Assembly (NCBI RefSeq): GCF_017894365.1
Contig: NZ_CP059467.1
Coordinates: 3,658,001-3,722,000 of the forward strand
From: Aromatoleum bremense
GTDB lineage: Bacteria; Pseudomonadota; Gammaproteobacteria; Burkholderiales; Rhodocyclaceae
Reading direction: 5' to 3'
Length of the DNA stretch: 64,000 bases
Positions 21,718-31,880 of the stretch are shown here, one piece after another. Numbering within the stretch: the stretch's first letter is position 1; each line of letters starts with the position of its first letter. The translations under genes were made by a program, and so were the position numbers. The notes beneath the pieces were generated by a model. That model worked only from the letters and a program-made list of their open reading frames with translations, did no database searches and was not told the DNA's origin.

Positions 21718-22312
21718 CTATCCCTTCAGCATCGACACGAGCTGCTTCCAGACGGTGTCGACGATGAGCTCCTGCGCTTCGGCGGTCGGGTGGATGCCGT
21801 CGGACTGGAACAGCTCGTGCCGGTCGGCGAAGCCGTCGAGCAGGAAAGGCACCAGCGGCACCTTGTGCTTGCGGGCGACCTCGGCGAAAGTCTGTTCGAA
21901 ACGCCGCGTGTAGGCCGGACCGTAGTTCGGCGGCATCTGCATGCCGACCAGCAGCACGCGGGCGCCGCGGCTGCGCGCGACCTCGATCATCGCCGCGAGG
22001 TTCTCGGCCAGCAGGCGTGGTGGCAGTCCGCGCAGGCCGTCGTTGGCGCCGAGTTCGATGATCAGCAGGTCCGGCGCGTGGCGGTCGAGCGCGGCCGGCA
22101 GTCGCGAGCGTCCGCCCGAGGACGTCTCGCCGCTGACGCTGCCGTTGATCACCGTGTGGCGGAACCCTTCGCGTTCGAGGCGCGTCTGCAGCAGGGTAGG
22201 CCAGTCCTGCTTCGGGCGCAGGCCGTAGCCGGCCGAGAGGCTGTCGCCCCACACCAGTATCGTTGCCGCCTGCGCGGCGCCCGAAACCATTATTGCGAAG
22301 AAGAAGATCACG

Positions 22313-22329
<17 letters not shown>
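21718..22329 (-). CDS. tesA: periplasmic GDSL esterase/thioesterase I (TesA-like)
   Basis: This 203-residue precursor starts MLLRSIVIFFFAIMVSGAAQ, a clear Sec signal peptide with cleavage near AQA-A. The SGNH hydrolase blocks are all present: block I VWGDSLSAGYG with the catalytic Ser, block II Gly in NGSVSGETSSGG, block III GANDGLRG and block V DGIHPTAEAQ with the catalytic Asp and His. TesA acts in the periplasm on acyl esters and thioesters with broad specificity. The start lies 17 bp inside the divergent ABC ATPase gene, an organisation also known from E. coli tesA-ybbA. Confidence 0.9.
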
Positions 22330-23034
<705 letters not shown>

Positions 23035-23038
<4 letters not shown>

Positions 23039-24360
23039 CGCTTCGCGCCTAGTGGCGATGCCGGCGACTCCAGCGCCTGCAGTACGCGCGCGGCCGTGTC
23101 GACGCCCGAGCGCACCGCCGATTCGAGCGTAGCCGGATAGTCCGGGTCGAGATAGTCGCCGGCGAGCCACAGCCCGGCGATCGGCGTCTGCGGGCCGGGG
23201 CGGGCGAGGCCCGGGCGGCACGCGAAGGTCGCGCGTTTCTCGGTGATGACCTGCGACCATTCGGCCGCGGGCAGGCGGCGTTGCAACTGGCGTTCGAGCT
23301 GCGCATGCACCGCGAGTGCGAGCGCTTCGCGCGACAGCGCCTCGTGTGCGCCGTGCGCGCTGATCACGCAGGCGATGAGGCCAGCCGGGCCGCCGAGCCG
23401 GCCGCGGTCGAAAGCCCACTGCGCGGGGCCGTCGGCGAGGCCGATCATCACGTGCGCGAGCCGCAGCGGCTTGCCGAGCGCGAGGTACACGGTCGTGATC
23501 GGTTCGCTCGGCAGCGCGTCGATCTTTGCTGCGAGCCGGCTGCAGCCGTCGAGCGGGGCGAGCAGCGCCGCGGCGTGATGCGGCGCGGCGGCGACGACGA
23601 CGTGCGCGTAGCGCTGGTCGGCCGGATCGCCTTCGAGGCGGGATCCGCCGGCGACGGGGCGGATCGCCTCGACCGCGGTGCCGGTGCGCAGCTTGCCGCG
23701 CCGCACGGCCAGATAGCGCGCCGCCGGCACCGGGAAGAGTTCCGACAGGTCGACGCGCGGGATCAGCAGCTCGCTCGCCGACGCTCCCGCCGCGAGGCTG
23801 TCGCGCAGGACGCTCGCGAAGACCTGCGCCGACGCCTCGGCGACCGGCGTGTTCAGTGCTGCGACGCACAGCGGCTCCCACACCAGGCGCGACAGCCGCT
23901 CCGGCTGGCGCGTGTCGTGCAGCAGCCGCTCAACCGTCAGCTGCGCGTCGACGCGGAAACGCTGTTTTTTGAGGAAGCGCATCAGCCGCAGCATCGCGAG
24001 CCGGTCCGCCCAGCCCAGCCCGGTCGCGCGGAGCAGGCCGACCGCCAGATGCAGCGGTGCCGGCAGCCGGGCCGCCTGCAGGTGCAGGTGGCCGGGGGTG
24101 TGCAGCGTCAGCGGCAGGTGTTCGAGCAGTTTCGGCGAGCCGCCGGTCAGGCGCAGCAGGCGCGTGAGTTCGGTGTACGCGCCGATCAGGATGTGTTGGC
24201 CGTTATCGACGCGCCAGCCGTCCTTCGCGACGACCCGCGCGCGCCCGCCCAAGGTGTGCGAACGCTCGAACACCGTCACCGGCACATGCCGCCGCGCGAG
24301 CTCGACCGCGCACGCGAGGCCCGCGTAGCCGGCGCCGACGATCGCGACGGGCTGCGTCAC
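23035..24360 (-). CDS. hpnE: HpnE, squalene-forming FAD-dependent dehydrogenase
   Basis: This 441-residue flavoprotein has an N-terminal FAD dinucleotide-binding motif (VAIVGAGYAGLACAVELARR) and HTLGGRARV shortly after. A C-terminal FAD-contact region near residues 405-430 (GLWLAGDYLDPDYPATLESAVRSG) matches phytoene-desaturase-like amine oxidoreductases. In the HpnCDE pathway it completes reduction of hydroxysqualene to squalene, the hopanoid precursor. It is the last gene of the hpnC-hpnD-hpnE operon, 34 bp after hpnD. No squalene-hopene cyclase is in the window. Confidence 0.9.
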
Positions 24361-24394
24361 GCCGCGGCCGTCGCCGGTTCGCCCGCGCTGCGCG

Positions 24395-25228
24395 TCACGC
24401 CCTGACCCACGTCGAGCCGGCGATCCAGATCTTCCTCACCGGCGTCAGCGACGTGCGCCGGTCGAGCACCTGGAAGCCGTCGCGCGCGATCTCGTCGAGC
24501 AACGTGCGATAGATCGCCGCCATCACCAGGCCGGGCCGCTGGGCCTTGCGATCGACCGCGGGCAGGTGCTGGAACGCCTGGTCGTAGAACTTGCGCGCCC
24601 GTTCGGCCTGGAATTGCATCAGCGCGCGGAAGTTGTCGCCGCCGTGTCCTTCGAGGATCTGGCTCGCCGGCACCTTGAAGCGCTGCAGGTCCTCGATCGG
24701 CAGATAGATCCGCCCGCGCCGCGCGTCCTCGCCGACGTCGCGGATGATGTTCGTGAGCTGCAGCGCGATGCCCAGGTCGTGCGCGTACTTCAGCGTCTGG
24801 CGGTCCTGGTAGCCGAAGATCTCGGCCGCGAGCAGGCCGACGACGCTCGCCGCGCGGTAGCAGTACAGCTGCAGACCCTTGAAATCGAGGTAGCGCGTCT
24901 GCCGCAGGTCCATCTCCATGCCGTCGATGACCTCGAACATCTGCTCGCGCGGCAGATTGAAGCGGGCAAGCACGTCCTTCAGCGCGAGGCCGACCGGATG
25001 GCTCGGGTCGCCGGCATACACCCGCGCGATCTCCTGGCGCCACCAGTCGAGCGTGTTCTGTGCGATCTGCATGTCGTTGCATTCGTCGACGACGTCGTCG
25101 ACCTCGCGGCAAAACGCATACAGCGCCATGATCGCCTGCCGCCGCTCGGGCGGCAGGAACAGGAAGCTGTAATAGAAGCTGGAACCACTTTTTGCGGCCC
25201 GGTCCTGGCAGTACTCGTGAGGGGTCAT
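24395..25228 (-). CDS. hpnD: HpnD, presqualene diphosphate synthase
   Basis: This 277-residue trans-isoprenyl diphosphate synthase (squalene/phytoene synthase family) starts MTPHEYCQDRAAKSGSSFYY. Both Asp-rich substrate motifs are visible: REVDDVVDEC near residue 42 and NIIRDVGEDARRGRIYLP near residue 160. It condenses two farnesyl diphosphates to presqualene diphosphate in the cytoplasm or at the membrane. It lies 6 bp after hpnC and before hpnE, so one transcript is expected. Confidence 0.93.
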   Translation of the reverse strand: MTPHEYCQDRAAKSGSSFYYSFLFLPPERRQAIMALYAFCREVDDVVDECNDMQIAQNTLDWWRQEIARVYAGDPSHPVGLALKDVLARFNLPREQMFEVIDGMEMDLRQTRYLDFKGLQLYCYRAASVVGLLAAEIFGYQDRQTLKYAHDLGIALQLTNIIRDVGEDARRGRIYLPIEDLQRFKVPASQILEGHGGDNFRALMQFQAERARKFYDQAFQHLPAVDRKAQRPGLVMAAIYRTLLDEIARDGFQVLDRRTSLTPVRKIWIAGSTWVRA

Positions 25229-25234
25229 GGGCGG

Positions 25235-26068
25235 TTATCCGATTCCTTCATATCGCAGGGCGCGCCACGCGAGCCGCGGCCAGTCGCTGCGGCCGAGCGT
25301 CGGGCGGCGGTGGAACACGTCGTAGTCCGCCGCTTCGATCAGTTCGAGGATGCGCAGGCCGCCGGCGACCATCAGGCGCAGCTCCCAGCCGATGCGGCCC
25401 GGCAGGCGGCGTGCGAGCGGCGCGCCTTCGAGCATCGTCGCGCGCGCGCGCTGCACCTCGAACGCCATCAGCGCGCGCCACCGCTCGTCACAGCGGCCGG
25501 CGTCGATGTCCGCCTCGCCGACGCCGAAGCGCGCGAGGTCGTCCTGCGGCACGTAGATGCGGCGCTTCGCCCAGTCGACCGCGACGTCCTGCCAGAAGTT
25601 GATCAGCTGCAGGCTGGTGCAGATCCTGTCCGACAGCCGCAGGTTGTCCGCCGTTGCCGCGCCGTAGAGATGCAGCAGCAGGCGCCCGACCGGGTTTGCC
25701 GAGCGGCGGCAATAATCGCCCAGCTCGGCGAAGTTGGCGTAGCGCGTCTTGCCGACGTCCTGGCCGAACGCGTCGAGGAGGTCGCGGAACAGCGGCAGCG
25801 GCAGCGCGTGGGCGCGGATGTTGCGGGCGAGGCGGTCGAACATCGGCGCGAGCCCGGCATCGCGGGGCGGCGCGCCGCGCCCGATCGCGTCGAGTTCGAG
25901 GCGGTAGTCGTTGAGCCGCGCGAGCCGCGCAATCGCCGGCGCGTCGCCTTCGTCGGCGATGTCGTCGGCGCTGCGGGCGAACGCGTAAATGGCTTCCACC
26001 GGCTCGCGCAAACGGGCCGGAAGCAGCAGCGACGCGACAGGAAAGTTCTCGTAGTGATCGACGGGCAT
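25235..26068 (-). CDS. hpnC: HpnC, hydroxysqualene synthase
   Basis: This 277-residue squalene/phytoene synthase homologue starts MPVDHYENFPVASLLLPARL. The first Asp motif is ARSADDIADEGD and the second QLINFWQDVAVDWAKRRIYVP. HpnC converts presqualene diphosphate to hydroxysqualene, the step between HpnD and HpnE. It is the first gene of the operon. The upstream 100 bp contain a 15-bp tandem repeat (26114-26163). No strong Shine-Dalgarno sequence is visible before the ATG. Confidence 0.92.
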   Translation of the reverse strand: MPVDHYENFPVASLLLPARLREPVEAIYAFARSADDIADEGDAPAIARLARLNDYRLELDAIGRGAPPRDAGLAPMFDRLARNIRAHALPLPLFRDLLDAFGQDVGKTRYANFAELGDYCRRSANPVGRLLLHLYGAATADNLRLSDRICTSLQLINFWQDVAVDWAKRRIYVPQDDLARFGVGEADIDAGRCDERWRALMAFEVQRARATMLEGAPLARRLPGRIGWELRLMVAGGLRILELIEAADYDVFHRRPTLGRSDWPRLAWRALRYEGIG

Positions 26069-26113
26069 GGCGGGGCGCCGGGAGTATACGCGATCGGCGT
26101 GGCGCCTTCCGGT

Positions 26114-26163
26114 GTTCGGCGCCCATTTGTTCGGCGCCTATTTGTTCGGCGCCTATTTGTTCG
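26114..26163. repeat. 15-bp tandem repeat upstream of hpnC
   Basis: Three full units of gttcggcgcctattt (the first with one base change) plus a partial fourth lie 46 bp upstream of the hpnC start. The repeat is a multiple of three and is open on the minus strand, but that frame is not the hpnC frame with a sensible start. It may influence spacing in the hpnC promoter or leader. Confidence 0.85.
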
Positions 26164-26327
26164 ATTCGCCCCCGCGTTGCCTGCCGCATCGACCGGACAG
26201 CAGGGCGACAAGCACCGCCGTTCGGATTATTGTTCAGGGCTGCATGCGAGCGGCGTGTCCCGCGACGGAGGCGGGAGCCGAAGCGGGAGCGGGCGGCATT
26301 TTTCGTCAATGAGGGGGCGCTGAATCG

Positions 26328-27005
<678 letters not shown>

Positions 27006-27147
27006 GCGCTTCGCCGGGCCGCCCCAAGAAGCGCTCAGTCCCGCTTGGCGGGGTGGAGTGGGGGTTTGGCGGAGCACTGCTCCGCGCCTGCGGAACGGGC
27101 CGGCTGTGCAAAGCCGGCCCTCCCGCGCGTAGCGCGAGGGTGCTCCA
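27006..27147. repeat. REP-like intergenic element with consecutive hairpins inside an operon
   Basis: The spacer contains three successive inverted repeats: GCGGAGCA/TGCTCCGC (27069-27085), GGGCCGGCT/AGCCGGCCC (27097-27120) and a CGCGC/GCGCG stem inside CCCTC...GAGGG (about 27118-27140). The opening GGGCCGCCCCAAG is a phrase I associate with dispersed intergenic repeats in betaproteobacterial genomes. Such stems could cause partial termination or stabilise the upstream message. Confidence 0.6.
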
Positions 27148-29664
27148 ATGAGCGCCGGGCTGCGCCACGTGTTCCTCGCGAGCCTCGCGCGGCGGCGGCT
27201 CGCGACCGCGCTGTCGCTGCTCGCGATCGCGCTCGGCGTCGCGCTCGGCCTTGCGGTGCAGCTGATCCACGGTGCGGCGCTCGACGAATTCGGCCGCGGC
27301 ATGCGTCTCGTCGCTGGCGAAGCGGACCTGCAGGTGATGGGCCCGCGCACAGGATTCGACGACGCGGTCTACGTCCTGCTCGCGCAGCGCCCCGAAGTGG
27401 CCGACGCCAGCCCGATCCTCGAAGTGGAGGCGTCGTTGCCGCAGCGCGACGACTCCTTGCGCGTGTTCGGCGTCGACGCGCTGCGCGTGCGGCGCGTCCA
27501 GCCCGCGCTGACGCCGGTGCCCGATGCGGAGGCTGCTGGCGAATTCGACATCTTCGCCGCGGACGCGGTGTTCCTCAGCCCCGCCGCGCAGGCCGCGCCC
27601 GCCCTCACACTGGGCGCGGGCGGCACGCTCGCGGTGCTCGCCGGTCCGCGCGAGGAACACCTGCGCATCCTCGGCAGCGTCCCCGGCGCCGGCCGCGGCC
27701 AGCGCCTCGCGGTCATGGACATCGCCGCCGCGCAGCGGCTGTTCGACCAGGTCGGGCGCGTCACGCGCATCGACCTGCGCCTCGCGCAAGGCGTCGACCG
27801 CGCCGCGGCGATCGACCGGCTGCGTCCGCTGCTGCCGGCCGGCGTCGAACTGCTCGCCCCCGAAGCCGCCGCGTCGCAGGTCGCCGGGCTGTCGCGCGCG
27901 TACCGCGTGAACCTCACGATGCTCGCCGCGATCGCGCTGCTGACGGGCGGCTTCCTCGTGTTCTCGACGCAGCTGCTGTCGGTCGTGCGCCGGCGCCAGG
28001 AGCTCGCGTTCCTGCGCGCGCTCGGCCTCGACCGCCGCACGCTGCTGCGCGGCCTGCTCGCCGAAGGCGCAGTGCTCGGATTCGGCGGCGGGCTGGTCGG
28101 CGTCGCGCTCGGCTACGCGCTGAGCGGGCTCGCGTTCTCGATCGTTGGCGCGGACCTCGGCGCCGGCTATTTCGAGGGCGTCGAACCCGGCCTGCGCTTC
28201 GAACCGCTCGCTACCGCAGCCTATCTCCTGCTCGGCGTCGCGGCCGGCGTCGCGGGAGCGTGGCTGCCGGCGCGCGAAGCGTGCCGCGTCGCGCCGGCGC
28301 GGGCATTGCGCGCCGGCGACGACGTCGAAGTGTTCCGGGCGCGCCCGCGCGGGCCGGCTGCACTCGCGTCGCTGGGGCTCGCGCTGCTGCTGTGCCTGCT
28401 GCCGCCGCTCGGCGGCGTCCCGGTGTTCGGCTACGCGGCGATCGCGCTGATCCTCGCCGGCTCGGTGCTGGTCCTGCCGGCCGTCGTGCGGCTCGCGATG
28501 CGCGCCCTCGACGGGGGGCGTTTCGTCCTGCTGCGCCTCGCGCACGCCCGGCTCGCCGCCGCGCCCGGACAGGTCGTGGTCGCCGGGGCCGGCGTCGTCG
28601 CCAGCGTCGCGCTCGCCGCCGCGATGGCGATCATGGTGAGTTCGTTCCGCACCTCGGTCGACGACTGGCTGTCCGACGTGCTGCCCGCGGATCTCTATCT
28701 GCGCGCGTCCTCGTCGGGCGCGAGCGCGTTCCTGACGCCCGAGGTCATCGCCCAGGTCGCCGCGACGCCCGGCGTCTCGTCGGTGCAGCCGGTGCGTTTC
28801 GACACGCTGCGTCTCGACGAGGCGCAGTTTCCGGTGACGCTGATCGCCCGCCCCGTCGCCGAGGGCGCCCCGGTGCCGCTCGTCGAAGGCGACGCCGCCA
28901 GCGTGCGCGGAGCCGATGGCCTGCCGCCCGCGTGGGTGACCGAAGCGATGGCCGATCTTTTCCGCCTCGCCGTCGGCGACACGCTGTCGCTGCCGCTCGG
29001 CGGCGCGCCGCATCGCTTCCGCGTCGCCGGCGTGTGGCGCGATTACGCGCGCCAGCACGGCGCCGTGCTCGTCGAGCTCGCCGACTACCGGGCGCTGACC
29101 AACGACTTCCGCTCGAACAACGTCGCGATCCGCGTCGCTCCCGGTGTGCAGGCGGAAGCGGTCGCCGCGGCGCTGCAGGCGCAGTTCGACGGACGGAACT
29201 TCGAGCTCGCCGCGCCGGGCGAGATCCGGGCGACGACGCTGGCGGTTTTCGACCGCACGTTCCTCGTCACCTACCTGATGGAAGCCGTCGCGATCCTGAT
29301 CGGCCTGTTCGGCGTCAGCACCAGCTTTGCCGCGCTCGCCACCGCGCGGCGCAAGGAGTTCGGCATGCTGCGCCACTTGGGTCTGACGCGGCGCGACATC
29401 GGCCGGCTGCTCGCGCTCGAAGGGGCGCTCGGCGCGGCGGTCGGCGTCGCGGTCGGCATGGCGGCGGGCGGCGCGGTCGCGCTGGTGCTGGTCGAAGTCG
29501 TCAATCGCCAGAGCTTTCACTGGAGCATGGATATCCGGCTGCCGCTGGCGGCGCTCGCCGCGTTCGCCGTCGCGCTGGTGCTGCTCGCCGCCGTCGCCGC
29601 GCGCTTGTCGGGCTATCAGGCGATGCGCCAGTCGGCGGTGCTCGCAGTACGGGAGGATTGGTGA
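27148..29664 (+). CDS. FtsX-like ABC transporter permease
   Basis: This 838-residue membrane protein starts MSAGLRHVFLASLARRRLAT. An N-terminal helix (residues about 15-40) precedes a large extracytoplasmic MacB-type domain. Three helices follow around 255-385 (LTMLAAIALLTGGFLVFSTQLLS with RRRQELAFLRALGLDRRTLL), then further helices, a second periplasmic domain and a C-terminal trio with ATARRKEFGMLRHLGLTRRDIG. The duplicated FtsX arrangement resembles YbbP-type permeases that export or extract lipophilic substrates rather than import solutes. Its stop overlaps the start of the AttH-like gene by one base. Confidence 0.85.
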   Translation: MSAGLRHVFLASLARRRLATALSLLAIALGVALGLAVQLIHGAALDEFGRGMRLVAGEADLQVMGPRTGFDDAVYVLLAQRPEVADASPILEVEASLPQRDDSLRVFGVDALRVRRVQPALTPVPDAEAAGEFDIFAADAVFLSPAAQAAPALTLGAGGTLAVLAGPREEHLRILGSVPGAGRGQRLAVMDIAAAQRLFDQVGRVTRIDLRLAQGVDRAAAIDRLRPLLPAGVELLAPEAAASQVAGLSRAYRVNLTMLAAIALLTGGFLVFSTQLLSVVRRRQELAFLRALGLDRRTLLRGLLAEGAVLGFGGGLVGVALGYALSGLAFSIVGADLGAGYFEGVEPGLRFEPLATAAYLLLGVAAGVAGAWLPAREACRVAPARALRAGDDVEVFRARPRGPAALASLGLALLLCLLPPLGGVPVFGYAAIALILAGSVLVLPAVVRLAMRALDGGRFVLLRLAHARLAAAPGQVVVAGAGVVASVALAAAMAIMVSSFRTSVDDWLSDVLPADLYLRASSSGASAFLTPEVIAQVAATPGVSSVQPVRFDTLRLDEAQFPVTLIARPVAEGAPVPLVEGDAASVRGADGLPPAWVTEAMADLFRLAVGDTLSLPLGGAPHRFRVAGVWRDYARQHGAVLVELADYRALTNDFRSNNVAIRVAPGVQAEAVAAALQAQFDGRNFELAAPGEIRATTLAVFDRTFLVTYLMEAVAILIGLFGVSTSFAALATARRKEFGMLRHLGLTRRDIGRLLALEGALGAAVGVAVGMAAGGAVALVLVEVVNRQSFHWSMDIRLPLAALAAFAVALVLLAAVAARLSGYQAMRQSAVLAVREDW

Positions 29665-30770
29665 TGCGCGCCTATGTTGCCGCGGCGCTGCTGTGGCTCG
29701 CGTCGGGCCTGTCGGCCGCGCCGCCGGCGCAGAGCGGGAGCGGGAGCAATAACGAGAGCGATCCGCCCGGCTATCCGCCGGTCGTCGCCGGCCGCCCGCT
29801 GCAGTTTCCCGCCGACCACGGCGCGCACCCCGATTACCGCACCGAGTGGTGGTACGTGACTGGCTGGGTCACGGACGAGGACGGCGTCGAGCGCGGCTTC
29901 CAGGTCACGTTCTTTCGCGTGCGCACGCGCATCGGCGAGGACAACCCGAGCCGCTTCGCGCCGCGCCAGCTGATCCTCGCGCACGCCGCGGTCGCCGATC
30001 CCGCCGAAGGCCGGCTGCTGCACGCCGAACGCGGCGAGCGCGCGCTCGACCCGCTCGCCGGCGCCGCCACCGGGCACACCCGCGCGTGGGTCGGCGAGTG
30101 GGCGCTCGAATGGTCGCAGGACCATTACCGCGCCTCGGTCGACGCCGACAGCTTCGCCTACGACCTGCGCTTCGACCCCGCCGGCCCGCCGCTGCCCAAC
30201 GGCCAGGACGGTTTCAGCCAGAAGGCGCCCGACCCGCGGCACGCGAGCTATTACTACAGCCGTCCGCAGCTCGGCGTGAGCGGCAGCCTGCGCGTGCGGG
30301 GCAAGACGCACCGCGTCGCCGGCCACGCGTGGCTGGACCACGAATGGTCGAGCGCCTACCTGCCGGAAAAGGCGCGCGGCTGGGACTGGATCGGCATCAA
30401 CCTCTCCGACGGCGGTGCGCTGATGGCGTTTCGCATGCGCACCGCCGCAGGCGAAGCGATGTGGACCGCCGGCACGCTGCGCCGCGGCAACGGCGCCCCG
30501 CGTGCGCTCGCCCCCGGGCAGGTCGCGTTCATCCCCGGGCGGCGCTGGCGCTCGCCGCGCACCGGCACCGAATACCCGGTCGAATGGCAGCTCGACATCG
30601 ACGGCCGCCGCCTGCAGCTGCAGCCGCTGATGGACGACCAGGAACTCGACAGCCGCCGCACCACCGGCACCGTTTACTGGGAAGGCGCGGTGCGCCTTCT
30701 CGAAGACGGCCGCGAAATCGGCCGCGGCTACCTGGAGATGACGGGCTATGGCGAGCGCCTGAGAATGTAG
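29664..30770 (+). CDS. secreted AttH/CrtC-like lipocalin-fold hydrolase
   Basis: This 368-residue protein starts at the ATG overlapping the permease stop. A signal peptide (MRAYVAAALLWLASGLSAAP) precedes a low-complexity Ser/Gly/Asn stretch. The mature part shows family hallmarks: FPADHGAHPDYRTEWWYVTGW, QVTFFRVRTRIG, LAHAAVADP, the middle VAGHAWLDHEWSS, and GWDWIGINLSDGGALMAFRMR. This is the AttH/hydroxyneurosporene-dehydratase-like (CrtC) fold. Found with ABC exporters of this type, it probably acts on a lipid-like substrate in the periplasm. Its activity cannot be deduced. The frame is open far upstream inside the permease gene, but this is a GC-rich shadow. Confidence 0.82.
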   Translation: MRAYVAAALLWLASGLSAAPPAQSGSGSNNESDPPGYPPVVAGRPLQFPADHGAHPDYRTEWWYVTGWVTDEDGVERGFQVTFFRVRTRIGEDNPSRFAPRQLILAHAAVADPAEGRLLHAERGERALDPLAGAATGHTRAWVGEWALEWSQDHYRASVDADSFAYDLRFDPAGPPLPNGQDGFSQKAPDPRHASYYYSRPQLGVSGSLRVRGKTHRVAGHAWLDHEWSSAYLPEKARGWDWIGINLSDGGALMAFRMRTAAGEAMWTAGTLRRGNGAPRALAPGQVAFIPGRRWRSPRTGTEYPVEWQLDIDGRRLQLQPLMDDQELDSRRTTGTVYWEGAVRLLEDGREIGRGYLEMTGYGERLRM

Positions 30771-30843
30771 CCTCAATGTAACGTCGGCCATCCCCCCTTC
30801 TATGTATAATCCGCGCTCCGGGCGTCGTTCGAGCGCCTGGCGG

Positions 30844-30928
30844 GCGAGGGTGGCGGAATTGGTAGACGCACTGGATTTAGGTTCCAGCGCCGCAAGGCGT
30901 GAGAGTTCGAGTCTCTTCCCTCGCACCA
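30844..30928 (+). tRNA. tRNA-Leu (anticodon UAG)
   Basis: A complete 85-nt class II tRNA. The acceptor stem is GCGAGGG/CCCTCGC with encoded ACCA end, the D-arm contains GGTAGACGC, the anticodon arm is CTGGA-TTTAGGT-TCCAG giving anticodon TAG, the long variable arm is CGCCGCAAGGCG and the T-arm is GAGAGTTCGAGTCTC. It reads CUN leucine codons. It sits directly before the polysaccharide locus, a typical integration-site position, but I found no second copy of its 3' end in the window. Confidence 0.96.
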
Positions 30929-30989
30929 CCCGGCTTTTCTGCATCCGCACCCGCATCCTTTCCCGTATTTTTTTCGACCCCCGCGCGGC

Positions 30990-31790
30990 ATGATCGACCT
31001 GCACTGCCACATGCTTCCGGGCATCGACGACGGGGCAACCGATCTTGCGACTGCGCTCGACATGGCGCGCATGGCCGCGGCCGACGGCATCACCACCGTG
31101 GCGTGCACGCCGCACATCTATCCGGGCATGTTCGACAACGACAGCGCCGGCATCGCCGCGGCGATCCACGCCCTGCAGCAGGAAATCGACGCCGCCGGAA
31201 TCCCCCTCCGGCTGACCTGCGGGGCCGACGCGCACGTCGCGCCGGAGCTGCTGTCGCGGCTCAAGGCGGGCAGCGTGCCGCGGCTGGGCGACAGCCGTTA
31301 TTTTCTCCTCGAGCCGCCGCATCACGTCGCGCCGCCGCGCTTCGAGGAATTCGTCTTCAATCTCCTCGCGTCCGGTTACGTCCCCGTCGTGACCCACCCG
31401 GAGCGGCTGACCTGGATCGAAAGCCACTACCCGATGTTCGGCGAACTCGTCCGCTCGGGGGCGTGGATGCAGGTGACCTCCGGCAGCCTCACCGGGCGCT
31501 TCGGCAAGGAGGCGAAATACTGGGGCGAGCGCATGCTCGACGAGGGCCTCGTGCATATTCTCGCGACCGACGCCCACAGCGCGCGCCGACGGCCCCCGCT
31601 GCTCGCCGAAGGGCGGGCCGCCGCCGAACGCCGGCTCGGCGCCGACGAGGCATGCAATTTGGTCGAGGTCCGGCCCGCGGGTATACTCCGCGACCTTTCG
31701 CCCGAGGAACTGCCGCCGTTGCCGCAAACCCGCCGTTCTTCGGCGAGCATGCGACCCGGCTTCTTCAACCGGCTGTTTCGACGGCATTAG
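30990..31790 (+). CDS. PHP-type protein tyrosine phosphatase of capsule/EPS loci (CpsB/YwqE family)
   Basis: This 266-residue protein has PHP-domain metal-binding motifs: MIDLHCHMLPGIDDG at the N-terminus, CTPHIYPGMF, CGADAHVAPEL, VVTHPERL and the C-terminal TDAHSARRR. This is the manganese-dependent tyrosine phosphatase family that dephosphorylates the bacterial tyrosine kinase of the same polysaccharide system. Its partner would be the Wzc-like kinase at 32620. The last 25 residues are basic and rich in Arg/Ser. It is the first gene of the polysaccharide cluster after tRNA-Leu. Confidence 0.88.
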   Translation: MIDLHCHMLPGIDDGATDLATALDMARMAAADGITTVACTPHIYPGMFDNDSAGIAAAIHALQQEIDAAGIPLRLTCGADAHVAPELLSRLKAGSVPRLGDSRYFLLEPPHHVAPPRFEEFVFNLLASGYVPVVTHPERLTWIESHYPMFGELVRSGAWMQVTSGSLTGRFGKEAKYWGERMLDEGLVHILATDAHSARRRPPLLAEGRAAAERRLGADEACNLVEVRPAGILRDLSPEELPPLPQTRRSSASMRPGFFNRLFRRH

Positions 31791-31880
31791 CCTGCTTTGT
31801 CGAAAACGTCAGATTTTTCCGCGTCGGCCACAGGCTCTTGCCCTAGAGTCTCGGCTCCGTCGTCCGGGGAGTGGTTGTAA

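Noticed and set aside
23039..23060. Small stem at the overlapping stops of the YbbA-like and hpnE genes as a terminator.
   Set aside because: It is short, partly inside the coding region and without a T run.
27045..29663. Upstream extension of the AttH-like frame through the permease gene.
   Set aside because: The extension is Arg/Pro-rich shadow sequence. The signal peptide starts at the ATG at 29664.
30844..30928. tRNA-Leu as the att site of an integrated island.
   Set aside because: The polysaccharide locus follows it, but I found no repeat of the tRNA 3' end and no integrase gene in the window.
30940..30975. T-rich stretch after tRNA-Leu as an intrinsic terminator.
   Set aside because: There is a run of seven T, but I could not find a stable stem directly before it.
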